A DNA stretch of 12,316 nt from Prevotella sp. Lineage in GTDB: Bacteria > Bacteroidota > Bacteroidia > Bacteroidales > Bacteroidaceae. Below are positions 5,185-12,316 of this stretch, piece after piece. The stretch lies in the NCBI GenBank assembly GCA_017430675.1, contig JAFRMM010000029.1, positions 1 to 12,316 of the forward strand, read 5' to 3'. The position numbers and the translations under genes were made by a program. Position 1 is the first letter of the stretch; each line of letters opens with the position of its first letter. The notes under the pieces are model-generated. The model was not told the DNA's origin. It ran no database searches and saw only the letters and a list, made by a program, of their open reading frames with translations.

Positions 5185-6114
5185 ATGGCCGTTAAGAAGA
5201 AATATGACCGTAATGTCCTGGGCAGAGGCCTGGACAACATAGGAACCGGTAAAGGACGGGGACTGGATGCACTGATCAACACCAGTGACATCCAGACACA
5301 GGGCACGTCGAACCTCAGCGAGATTGCCATCGACCTGATAGAGGCTAATCCCAACCAGCCGCGACGGGAGTTTGATGCGGGAGCCCTCAAGGAACTCGCC
5401 GCCAGCATCCATGAGATCGGCATTATCACCCCCATCACCCTCCGTCAGACCGCTGACGGGAAATATCAGATCATCGCCGGCGAGCGCCGTTGGCGGGCTT
5501 CGCAGATAGCCGGGCTCAAGACCATTCCCGCCTACATCAGAACTGCTGAGGATGACAATGTCATGGAGATGGCCCTCGTGGAGAATATCCAGCGCGAGGA
5601 TCTGAACGCCATCGAGATTGCCCTCGCCTACCAGCACCTGTCGGAGACAACTGGCATGACACAGGAGCGAATCTCCTCCCGCGTCGGCAAGAGCCGCACG
5701 TCGATTACCAACTATCTCCGTCTGCTGAAGTTGCCGGCTCAGATACAGATGGCCTTGAAAAACAAGGAGATGGACATGGGCCACGCCCGTGCCCTGCTGT
5801 CGCTCGACAGTCCTTCGGCCCAACTGAAACTCTTCAAGGAGGTACAGCGCAACGGCTATTCCGTGCGTAAGGTAGAGGAGATGGTGCAGATGCTCAAGAA
5901 CGGCGAGAATCTGCAGACCGTGAAACGGACCGTGGCTCCCAGTTCCCAGTTGCCGCTGGAATATTCCATCCTGAGAGACCGTTTGTCTGAACTCTTCAAG
6001 GTCAGGGTACAGATGACCTGCTCCCCTCAGGGAAAGGGGAAGATTAGCATCCCCTACGCCAACGAGGAAGAACTGGAGCATGTCATGAACATCATTGACA
6101 AGATGAAAGGCTAA
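5185..6114 (+). CDS. parB: Chromosome-partitioning protein ParB (Spo0J), CTP-dependent clamp
   Basis: ParB binds parS sites near the origin, closes into a CTP-dependent sliding clamp and stimulates ParA. In the 309-residue protein, residues 47-120 form the ParB/Srx-like CTPase domain with NPNQPRREF (55-63), AGERRWRA (98-105, the CTP-binding GERR motif) and ENIQRE (133-138). A helix-turn-helix follows at about 158-184 (MTQERISSRVGKSRTSITNY). The C-terminal part should be the dimerisation domain. The N-terminus contains the LGRGLD-type ParA-stimulating motif twice, at 13-17 and 24-28, where a single copy is usual. I found no parS-like palindrome in the window. The next gene starts three bases after the stop codon. 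Confidence 0.96.
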   Translation: MAVKKKYDRNVLGRGLDNIGTGKGRGLDALINTSDIQTQGTSNLSEIAIDLIEANPNQPRREFDAGALKELAASIHEIGIITPITLRQTADGKYQIIAGERRWRASQIAGLKTIPAYIRTAEDDNVMEMALVENIQREDLNAIEIALAYQHLSETTGMTQERISSRVGKSRTSITNYLRLLKLPAQIQMALKNKEMDMGHARALLSLDSPSAQLKLFKEVQRNGYSVRKVEEMVQMLKNGENLQTVKRTVAPSSQLPLEYSILRDRLSELFKVRVQMTCSPQGKGKISIPYANEEELEHVMNIIDKMKG

Positions 6115-6117
6115 GCG

Positions 6118-6936
6118 TTGAGACACGACTTATTGACATCGGCACGGACGTTCCTGATGGGCACCATCCTGTTGGCGGGTATCTGCCAGAGCAGTGCCCA
6201 GACGAAGATTGTCGTTGACAGCCTCCTCTCGTCGCTGCACGTGGACAGCACCTTCACGCTGACAGCCGACAGTACCTTCACGCTGACCGTTGACAGTACA
6301 TTCACGCTGACAGCCGACAGTCTGATGAAGGTGGTTGATCAGAGCCTGTCACACTTCAAGGAAGACTCTGCCTCTGTGGTCATCGACAAGACGGTCAAGA
6401 AACTGAAGCCCAGCAGGGACATGGCCACATGGACGCCCAATCCACAGAGAGCCCTGTGGCTGGCACTTGTCATCCCCGGCGGCGGCCAGATCTACAACCG
6501 CAAGTACTGGAAACTGCCGCTGGTCTATGGAGGATTCATGGGCTGCATCTATGCAATGAGTTGGAACAACGCCATGTACAAGGACTACTCCCAGGCCTAT
6601 CTGGACCTGATGGACGATGACCCTGGCACACAGAGTTACAACCAGTTCCTGCACCTCGGCATGCAGATCACCACCGATGCCCAGCGTGAGCGCTATAAGG
6701 ATATCTTCAAGAAGCGCAAGGACAAATACCGCCGCTGGCGCGACCTGAGTTTCTTCGTCATGCTAGGCGTCTATGCGCTCTCGGTGATCGACGCTTACGT
6801 GGATGCAGAACTGTCGGTGTTCGACATCTCCAAGGACCTGAGCCTGAAGGTGGAGCCGACGATCATCAACAACCATTCCTCAGGGAACCCGCTGGACAAC
6901 TCGTCCGTAGGTCTGCAATGCAGCCTGAACTTTTAA
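6118..6936 (+). CDS. DUF5683 family envelope protein
   Basis: The 272-residue protein starts with TTG. This is the only start that gives a sensible signal peptide: basic residues R2 and R10, hydrophobic LMGTILLAG, probable cleavage after SSAQ at 28 or just before. The in-frame ATG at 6157 would lose the positive charges, and upstream is the parB stop in the same frame. Residues 43-66 are three copies of DSTFTLTA/V. Residues about 104-250 match my memory of DUF5683: TPNPQRALWLALVIPGGGQIYNRKYWKLPLVYGG, then a second membrane segment at about 208-225 (LSFFVMLGVYALSVIDAYVDA). The function of the family is unknown. Its position between parB and a lytic transglycosylase recurs in Bacteroidales, which suggests an envelope or division role; that is only inference. 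Confidence 0.88.
   Translation: MRHDLLTSARTFLMGTILLAGICQSSAQTKIVVDSLLSSLHVDSTFTLTADSTFTLTVDSTFTLTADSLMKVVDQSLSHFKEDSASVVIDKTVKKLKPSRDMATWTPNPQRALWLALVIPGGGQIYNRKYWKLPLVYGGFMGCIYAMSWNNAMYKDYSQAYLDLMDDDPGTQSYNQFLHLGMQITTDAQRERYKDIFKKRKDKYRRWRDLSFFVMLGVYALSVIDAYVDAELSVFDISKDLSLKVEPTIINNHSSGNPLDNSSVGLQCSLNF
6244..6315 (+). repeat. Three 24-bp tandem repeats inside the DUF5683 gene
   Basis: Units 6244-6267, 6268-6291 and 6292-6315 each encode DSTFTLTA or DSTFTLTV, followed by a partial fourth (GACAGT, Asp-Ser). They differ at only a few positions (AGC/AGT, ACC/ACA, ACAGCC/ACCGTT), so the expansion looks recent. The period is a multiple of three, so copy number can change without a frameshift. The repeats lie just after the signal peptide, in the part expected to face the periplasm. 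Confidence 0.9.
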
Positions 6937-6962
6937 TAGAACATCAAATAAACATAAAGAAT

Positions 6963-8471
6963 ATGACAAGAATATTAAACATAAGCAAGAAACAGGCGAA
7001 TTGGCTGGTGAAATGGTTCCTACCCTTTTACCTTTTTGCCTTTTTACCCTTATCCTTGCATGCGCAGGTAGTGATCGATGAGGTGGAAGTCGAAGAAGAA
7101 GAAGAGGATGAGATCGATGAGGAAGAGACGGCAGAGGTAAGGGCCGAGGACGAGATTGCCGTCACAGACAAGGACGGCAACGAGGAGGTCATCGAGTTCC
7201 CCGAGGCCATGACCTACGACCTCGACAGTCTGCTGAACCTCTATATGTCGAAGACCTATCTCGGTACGCCGGGCGACTGCGAGATGAGCAACGAGAACCC
7301 CACCTACCCCAAGGAGGTCTATATCGAGCGTCTGCAGCGCATCCCCTCCGTCATGGAACTGGCCTATAACGACATCGTGCAGCGCTTCATCGACCGCTAT
7401 GCCGGACGACTGCGCTACTCCGTCAGTTATATGCTGGGCGCGTTCAACTTCTACGTGCCCATCTTCGAGGAGGCCCTGGAGGCCTATCAGATACCGCTGG
7501 AACTGAAGTACCTCCCCATCATCGAGTCGGCGCTGAACCCGAAGGCCGTATCGCGTGTGGGAGCCGGGGGCCTCTGGCAGTTCATGCCCGCCACCGCCAA
7601 GCAGTACGGGCTGACCATCAACTCACTCGTCGATGAGCGTCGCGACCCCGTGAAGGCGTCATACGCCGCCGCCCATCTGCTGAGCGACCTCTACCGTATC
7701 TTCGGCGACTGGAACCTGGTGATCGCCGCCTACAACTGCGGTCCGCAGAATATCAAGAAAGCCATCCAGCGCTATCGCGCAGCCAAAGGGCGCACCGACG
7801 AGGACGCCATCACGCCAGAGGACAAGGACTATTGGCAGTTATATCCCTACCTGCCCGCCGAGACCCGCGGCTACGTGCCGGCCTTCATCGCCGCCAACTA
7901 CATCATGACCTACTACTGCGAGCACAATATCTGTCCGATGACCACGAAACTGCCGTTGCAGACGGATACCGTCGTCGTCAGCAAGAACGTACACCTGGGA
8001 CAGATCGCCGGTGCCCTCGGCATCGACATCGAGCAGTTGCGCGCCCTGAATCCCGAATACCGCCATGACGTGGTGCCTGGCCTGACCAAGCCGTCGGCCA
8101 TCAAGATGACCATCAGTGACGTGGGCAACTTCCTCGACCACGAGGACTCCGTCTATAACTACCGTGCCAGTGAGTTCCTGACCAAACGGGCTGTGGTGGA
8201 TGTGAACGACGACCTGCCGACGTTCTCGCGCAGCCGTCGCAGCGCCTATAACCGCAGGAGCGGGCGCCGCTCCTCCCGGGCGACGAGGAACAGCCGCTCT
8301 TCCAAGCGTACCCGTTCATCGGCATCCTCTGGCACGTCGGTGACCATTAAGAAGGGTCAGACCCTCTCGGAGATCGCCAAGCGCAACGGTACGACCGTGG
8401 CCAAACTCAAGCAACTGAACGGCATCAAGGGCACCAATATCCAGGCTGGCAAGAAACTGCGGGTGAAGTAG
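6963..8471 (+). CDS. mltD: Membrane-bound lytic murein transglycosylase D-like protein with LysM
   Basis: This enzyme cleaves peptidoglycan glycan strands to 1,6-anhydro products in the periplasm. I start at ATG 6963 (502 residues), because it gives MTRILNISKK followed by a signal peptide ending LHA-Q at 34/35. The ATG at 6918 lies inside the upstream gene and only adds a non-homologous leader. A Glu-rich acidic stretch follows the signal (residues 39-64). The SLT domain has LKYLPIIESALNPKA with catalytic Glu188, GAGGLWQFMPATAKQYGL, and NLVIAAYNCGPQNIKKAI. A weak LysM-like region is at about 338-382, then a Ser/Arg-rich linker (about 422-457) and a clear C-terminal LysM (about 458-501: TIKKGQTLSEIAKRNGTTVAK). 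There is no lipobox Cys at the signal end, so despite the family name it may be soluble or wall-bound. It lies 26 bp after the DUF5683 gene. Confidence 0.94.
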   Translation: MTRILNISKKQANWLVKWFLPFYLFAFLPLSLHAQVVIDEVEVEEEEEDEIDEEETAEVRAEDEIAVTDKDGNEEVIEFPEAMTYDLDSLLNLYMSKTYLGTPGDCEMSNENPTYPKEVYIERLQRIPSVMELAYNDIVQRFIDRYAGRLRYSVSYMLGAFNFYVPIFEEALEAYQIPLELKYLPIIESALNPKAVSRVGAGGLWQFMPATAKQYGLTINSLVDERRDPVKASYAAAHLLSDLYRIFGDWNLVIAAYNCGPQNIKKAIQRYRAAKGRTDEDAITPEDKDYWQLYPYLPAETRGYVPAFIAANYIMTYYCEHNICPMTTKLPLQTDTVVVSKNVHLGQIAGALGIDIEQLRALNPEYRHDVVPGLTKPSAIKMTISDVGNFLDHEDSVYNYRASEFLTKRAVVDVNDDLPTFSRSRRSAYNRRSGRRSSRATRNSRSSKRTRSSASSGTSVTIKKGQTLSEIAKRNGTTVAKLKQLNGIKGTNIQAGKKLRVK

Positions 8472-8488
8472 GAGTGTAAGAAATGAAG

Positions 8489-8494
8489 AGGAGG
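8489..8494 (+). promoter_or_regulatory. Strong Shine-Dalgarno for the RelA/SpoT gene
   Basis: AGGAGG lies seven bases before ATG 8502. The other starts in this window have only weak or A-rich leaders, so a near-perfect anti-rRNA match stands out and fixes this start. Confidence 0.7.
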
Positions 8495-8501
8495 ATATGA
8501 T

Positions 8502-10769
8502 ATGGACGAGGTAGAGCAGATGACCATTGAAGAGGCTGACGACCAACTGATCAACGAGGCGTTCCAGAAACTGCTGGACGACTACAAGGCCTCGCGCCAC
8601 CGAAAGAAGGTTGATCTCATCACGAAGGCCTTCAACTTCGCCCGTCAGGCCCACAAAGGTGTGCGCCGTCTGTCGGGAGAGCCCTACATCATGCATCCCA
8701 TCGCCGTCGCCCAGATCGCCTGTTCGGAGATCGGTCTCGGCTCCACCAGCATCTGCTCTGCCCTGCTCCACGACGTGGTGGAGGATACCGACTATACCGT
8801 TGAGGACATCGAGAACATCTTCGGGGCTAAGATTGCACAGATCGTCGATGGTCTGACGAAGATCAGCGGCGGCATCTTCGGTGAGCAGGCCTCCGCCCAG
8901 GCGGAGAACTTCAAGAAACTGCTGCTGACGATGAGCGACGATATCCGCGTGATCCTCATCAAGATCTGCGACCGTCTGCATAACATGCGGACGCTGGAGT
9001 CCCAGCCCGCCAACAAACAGTACAAGATTGCCGGTGAGACACTCTATATCTACGCGCCACTGGCCAACCGCCTGGGACTGAACAAGATCAAGTCGGAACT
9101 GGAGAACCTCAGTTTCAAGTTCGAGCATCCCGACGAGTATGCAGCCATCGAGAAGAAGTTGGAATCGACACGCGCCTCCCGCGACGAACTGTTCACGCAG
9201 TTCACCAACCCCATCGAGGACGCCCTGAAGCGCATGGGTATCCAGTACGAGATCAAGGAGCGCGTCAAGAGTCCCTTCTCCATCTGGAACAAGATGCAGA
9301 ACAAGCACGTCACCTTCGAGGAGATCTACGACATCCTCGCCGTGCGCATCATCTTCACGCCGAAAGTCCGTGAGGAGGAGGTCAACGAGTGCTTCAATAT
9401 CTACGTCGCCATCTCGAAGATCTACAAGTCGCACCCGGACCGTCTGCGTGACTGGCTCTCCCAGCCGAAGGCCAACGGCTACCAGGCGCTCCACGTGACG
9501 CTGATGTCGAAGCAGGGCCGTTGGATAGAGGTACAGATCCGCTCCGACCGTATGGACGAGATCGCCGAGCAGGGCTTCGCCGCCCACTGGAAATACAAGG
9601 ACGGCGTGGAAGAGGAATACACGGAGGACGAGAACGAACTGAACGACTGGCTGCGCACCATCAAGGAGATCCTCGACGACCCGCAGCCCGACGCCATGGA
9701 CTTCCTCGACACCATCAAGTTAAACCTCTTCGCCAGCGAGATCTTCGTCTTCACGCCGAAGGGTGAGATCCGCACGATGCCCGCCGGCTGTACAGCCCTC
9801 GACTTCGCCTTCACCATCCACACCTTCCTCGGCAGCCACTGCATCGGTGCCAAGGTGAACCACAAACTGGTGCCCCTCTCCCATAAGTTGCAGAGCGGCG
9901 ACCAGGTGGAGATCCTCACGTCGAAGTCGCAGCATGTCAGTCCCCAGTGGATCAACTTCGTCTCCACGGCCAAGGCCAAGGCGAAGATCCAGGCCATCAT
10001 CCGCCGTGACAACCGTGAGACCCAGCGGCAGGGAGAAGAGACACTCAACGCCTTCCTCCAGAAGAACGGCTTCGAGCCCAGTCTCGCCCTGACAGACCAG
10101 TTGGCGGAGTTCCACGACTACAGCAAGCGCAATGAGTTCTTCCTGGCCATCGGTGAGAAGATCGTCATCTTAGGAGAGAAAGACCTCGACAAACTCAACG
10201 GCAAAGACAAGGTCTCCGACAGTCAGGGAGGCTGGCGTAAATACGTGCCGTTTGTCAGCAGGAAGAAGAAGGAAGAGCCGCCGAAACAGGAACTGTTCAT
10301 CGTGCCGGAGAAGTTCAACCGCAAGAAGCCCGTCTATCTCTCCGAGGAGAACATCAACCAGTACAAGTTCCAAGGCTGCTGCCACCCCATTCCTGGCGAT
10401 GACGCCCTCGGCTATATCAACAACAAGAACCAGATCGAGATCCACAAGCGCGCCTGTCCCGTAGCCGCCAAACTCAAGTCGAGTTTCGGCAACCGCATCC
10501 TTGACATCAAGTGGGACATGCACAAGATTCTCTTCTTCAATGCCACCATCCGTCTGGGCGGCATCGACCGCGTGGGTCTGCTCAACGAGATCACCCAGAT
10601 TGTCTCCTCACAGATGAACGTCAACATCCACAAGGTTCAGATCACCTGCGAGGACGGCATCTTCGACGGCAGCATCGACCTGCGCGTCCATGACCGCGAG
10701 GATGTACAGAAGATCATCAACAACCTGAAGAAGATCTCTGATCTCAAGGAAATATCCCAGATCATGTAA
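8502..10769 (+). CDS. rel: RelA/SpoT family bifunctional (p)ppGpp synthetase/hydrolase
   Basis: The 755-residue long RSH protein makes and degrades the alarmone (p)ppGpp. The hydrolase domain appears intact: His65 in MHPIAVA, His90-Asp91 in ALLHDVVEDT with Glu94-Asp95, and Asp157 to Asn161 in DRLHNMRT. The synthetase domain is also intact: YDILAVRIIF with Asp277, PKANGYQALH (322-331), and Glu343 in WIEVQIR. The substrate-specificity tetrad reads RLRD (314-317), close to the RxKD of bifunctional enzymes and unlike the ExDD of RelA-only synthetases. A TGS domain (about 408-467), a zinc-finger-like Cys626-Cys627 region ending HKRACPVA, and a C-terminal ACT domain (about 680-755) complete the usual layout. 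It is last in the parA operon and ends at a terminator. Both activities are predicted. Confidence 0.96.
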   Translation: MDEVEQMTIEEADDQLINEAFQKLLDDYKASRHRKKVDLITKAFNFARQAHKGVRRLSGEPYIMHPIAVAQIACSEIGLGSTSICSALLHDVVEDTDYTVEDIENIFGAKIAQIVDGLTKISGGIFGEQASAQAENFKKLLLTMSDDIRVILIKICDRLHNMRTLESQPANKQYKIAGETLYIYAPLANRLGLNKIKSELENLSFKFEHPDEYAAIEKKLESTRASRDELFTQFTNPIEDALKRMGIQYEIKERVKSPFSIWNKMQNKHVTFEEIYDILAVRIIFTPKVREEEVNECFNIYVAISKIYKSHPDRLRDWLSQPKANGYQALHVTLMSKQGRWIEVQIRSDRMDEIAEQGFAAHWKYKDGVEEEYTEDENELNDWLRTIKEILDDPQPDAMDFLDTIKLNLFASEIFVFTPKGEIRTMPAGCTALDFAFTIHTFLGSHCIGAKVNHKLVPLSHKLQSGDQVEILTSKSQHVSPQWINFVSTAKAKAKIQAIIRRDNRETQRQGEETLNAFLQKNGFEPSLALTDQLAEFHDYSKRNEFFLAIGEKIVILGEKDLDKLNGKDKVSDSQGGWRKYVPFVSRKKKEEPPKQELFIVPEKFNRKKPVYLSEENINQYKFQGCCHPIPGDDALGYINNKNQIEIHKRACPVAAKLKSSFGNRILDIKWDMHKILFFNATIRLGGIDRVGLLNEITQIVSSQMNVNIHKVQITCEDGIFDGSIDLRVHDREDVQKIINNLKKISDLKEISQIM

Positions 10770-10771
10770 TA

Positions 10772-10802
10772 GAAGAAGCCTCCCGAAGTGGGAGGCTTCT
10801 TC
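10772..10802. terminator. Bidirectional hairpin terminator between rel and the MerR gene
   Basis: A perfect 13-bp inverted repeat (10772-10784 and 10790-10802) surrounds the loop GAAGT. The core is GCCTCCC/GGGAGGC with T-rich outer arms (GGCTTCTTC). It begins three bases after the rel stop and ends six bases before the stop of the convergent MerR gene. Neither side has a long T-run, so efficiency is uncertain. Confidence 0.75.
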
Positions 10803-10808
10803 ATGATG

Positions 10809-11159
10809 CTATTGCAGATAGTCCAACTGCTTCTTCAGTGCCTGGAGTTCGCTCCGCACATCCATCAGCGACTCTAGCACGTCGGCCTTCTTGTCGGCTC
10901 CCTTGCGGTTCTGCGTCAGGATCTTACGTGCTGCCGCCAACTTGAAGCCGCGCACCTTCACGAGATTATGGATCAGCCTGATCTGCTCGATATCCTTCTC
11001 CTGATACTGGCGCACCTTGGCGGGGCCTGTCGTCTTGGGTTTCAGGAACGGGAACTCCTGCTCCCAATAGCGTAACGTACTCTCGTTGAGTTCAAACATC
11101 TCCGCAACCTCCTTGATGGAGTAGTAGAGTTTCAGGTTCTTGTTCAGATTCAGCGCCAT
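10809..11159 (-). CDS. Small MerR-family DNA-binding protein
   Basis: The protein has 116 residues from ATG 11159 (MALNLNKNLKLYYSIKEVA), which has AGAAAG just upstream. A longer frame from 11192 would overlap the end of alaS and adds unrelated residues, so I reject it. The N-terminal winged helix covers about residues 11-80: YYSIKEVAEMFELNESTLRYWEQEF, then the QYQEKDIEQIRLIHNLVKVRGFKLAAARKIL wing and second helix. The tail (LESLMDVRSELQALKKQLDYL) should form a short dimerising coiled coil. No cysteine cluster or effector domain is present, so it is not a typical metal or drug sensor. It follows alaS by 13 bp and is probably co-transcribed with it. Its targets are unknown. Confidence 0.9.
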   Translation of the reverse strand: MALNLNKNLKLYYSIKEVAEMFELNESTLRYWEQEFPFLKPKTTGPAKVRQYQEKDIEQIRLIHNLVKVRGFKLAAARKILTQNRKGADKKADVLESLMDVRSELQALKKQLDYLQ

Positions 11160-11172
11160 ATTCTTTCTGTTA

Positions 11173-12316
11173 TTACAAATTACATAATTCAACTACCTTG
11201 TCGATGGCAGCCGAGAGACCGTCGGCATTCTTACCGCCGGCACTGGCGAAGTGGGGCTGTCCGCCACCGCCGCCCTGCATCAGTTTGGCGGCCTCGCGCA
11301 CCAACTGACCGGCATTCAGGCCGTGGTCCTTCACCATATCGTCGCTCAGCATCACGTTCAGCAGCGGCTTGCCGTCGAAGACGGTACCCACCACACAGAG
11401 AAGGTTCTCGGGCACGAGTTCGCGCACCTTGAATACGAGGTCCTTGGCGGCATTCGCCATCATATTGAACTGTCCCGTGATGACCGTCACACCATTGACG
11501 GTGCGAGCCTTGCTGACCAGATCCTGCGCCAGAGCCTGCACGCGCTGGGCCTGGAACTGCTCGATATCCTTCTTCATGGAGTCGTGCTCCTCGATATACT
11601 TGGCGATCACGCCCTGCAGGTCCTTGGCATTGTTGAAGAACGCCTTCACGACCTTCAGCATGTCCTCGGTCTGATAAAGCAGTTCCTCGCACTCCTTGCC
11701 CGTCTTGGCCTCGATACGGCGGATACCGGCGGCCACACTGCTCTCTGAGAGGATCTTGAAGAAGCCGATCCTGCCCGTAGCCTTGGCATGGATACCACCG
11801 CAGAACTCACACGACGGTCCGAAGCGCACCACGCGCACCTTGTCGCCGTACTTCTCACCGAAGAGGGCGATGGCACCGAGTTTCTTGGCCTCGTCGAAGG
11901 GCATGTCACGGTGCTCGTCGAGGGGGATGTCCTGACGGATCATGTCGTTCACCAGGCGCTCCACGGCACGGATCTGCTCATCACTGACCTTCTCGAAGTG
12001 GCTGAAGTCGAAGCGCAGCGTGTCGGCTGAAACGAACGAGCCCTTCTGCTCCACATGGTCGCCCAGCACCTGCTTCAGGGCGTAGTCGAGCAGGTGGGTG
12101 GCGGTATGGTTGGCGGCAGAGGCGTCGCGCTTGTCGGTATCGACACAGGCCATGAACGGGGCCGTGGGATCCTTCGGCAACTGCTTCACGATATGCACCG
12201 TCTGGTTGTTCTCGCGCTTGGAGTCGATGATCTCGATGGTCTCAGCCTCGTTGCAGAGCACACCGCAGTCACCGACCTGACCGCCCATCTCACCGTAGAA
12301 CGGCGTATAGTCGAGC
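11173..12316 (-). CDS. alaS: Alanyl-tRNA synthetase, C-terminal part (partial)
   Basis: About 380 C-terminal residues are present; the N-terminal aminoacylation half is beyond the window edge, and the frame is open to base 12316 ([16 protein letters not shown]), so the Met at 12288 is not the start. The visible part holds the editing domain, which removes Ser and Gly from tRNA-Ala: zinc ligands in HTATHLL and in [14 protein letters not shown], then [14 protein letters not shown] helical linker follows, then the C-Ala/DHHA1 domain with [19 protein letters not shown] near the end. The usual CGGTH zinc motif reads CGGIH here (Ile codon at 11791-11793). The MerR gene lies 13 bp downstream. Confidence 0.96.
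   Translation of the reverse strand, partial: LDYTPFYGEMGGQVGDCGVLCNEAETIEIIDSKRENNQTVHIVKQLPKDPTAPFMACVDTDKRDASAANHTATHLLDYALKQVLGDHVEQKGSFVSADTLRFDFSHFEKVSDEQIRAVERLVNDMIRQDIPLDEHRDMPFDEAKKLGAIALFGEKYGDKVRVVRFGPSCEFCGGIHAKATGRIGFFKILSESSVAAGIRRIEAKTGKECEELLYQTEDMLKVVKAFFNNAKDLQGVIAKYIEEHDSMKKDIEQFQAQRVQALAQDLVSKARTVNGVTVITGQFNMMANAAKDLVFKVRELVPENLLCVVGTVFDGKPLLNVMLSDDMVKDHGLNAGQLVREAAKLMQGGGGGQPHFASAGGKNADGLSAAIDKVVELCNL

Noticed and set aside
4290..6117. A parS site near parA/parB
   Set aside because: I looked for palindromes of the TGTTNCACGTGNAACA type here and around CACGTG elsewhere, and found no match. parS is probably outside the window.
4588..6126. A 512-codon open frame on the minus strand across parA and parB
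   Set aside because: It is antisense to two clearly recognised genes, has no family motifs, and is explained by GC-rich third codon positions that remove stops on the opposite strand.
8316..9587. A 423-codon open frame on the minus strand over mltD and rel
   Set aside because: Same cause: it mirrors the codon pattern of the real genes, is Leu/Val/Asp-rich without domains, and has no promoter or ribosome site.

Overview
The window looks like ordinary chromosomal DNA from a member of the Bacteroidota, most likely a Prevotella-like Bacteroidales with moderately high GC. Three things point there. The protein ending at 157 has the short C-terminal module (ING-QRIG...GLYI..GKKVVI) common on secreted Prevotella and Bacteroides proteins. 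Promoters match the Bacteroidota -7 box TAnnTTTG. Several proteins belong to families largely restricted to this phylum (DUF5020, DUF5683). I assign neither genus nor species.

Layout. Bases 1-157 hold the 3' end of a plus-strand secreted-protein gene. A shared hairpin terminator separates it from a minus-strand block read from 4289 down to 200: surE, lpxB, an NCS2/AzgA-type purine permease and a DUF5020 outer-membrane protein. A 121-bp divergent promoter region (4290-4410) separates this block from a plus-strand operon: parA, parB, a DUF5683 membrane protein, an MltD-like lytic transglycosylase and a RelA/SpoT (p)ppGpp enzyme, ending at a second shared terminator (10772-10802). The last part is minus-strand again: the C-terminal part of alaS (running off the window) followed by a small MerR-family regulator gene.

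How the genes fit together. The plus-strand operon joins chromosome segregation (ParA/ParB), an envelope protein, peptidoglycan cleavage and the stringent response. The minus-strand block joins lipid A synthesis (LpxB), a nucleotide-dephosphorylating survival protein (SurE) and what may be a two-membrane purine or nucleoside uptake pair (DUF5020 barrel plus permease). No gap exceeds 300 bases, and I see no rRNA, tRNA, CRISPR array, transposase or phage gene.

I found no clear new multi-gene system. The most unusual signal is a cluster of four different short repeats confined to about 1.3 kb of lpxB-surE. They are a 13-bp-arm palindrome inside the lpxB coding region, an 8-bp tandem array filling the surE-lpxB gap and supplying surE's stop codon, an array of five CCTAGG palindromes read in frame through surE, and a GC-rich palindrome also read in frame through surE. 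In both proteins the repeats fall where the families tolerate variable length, so they look like small repeat insertions that became protein sequence.
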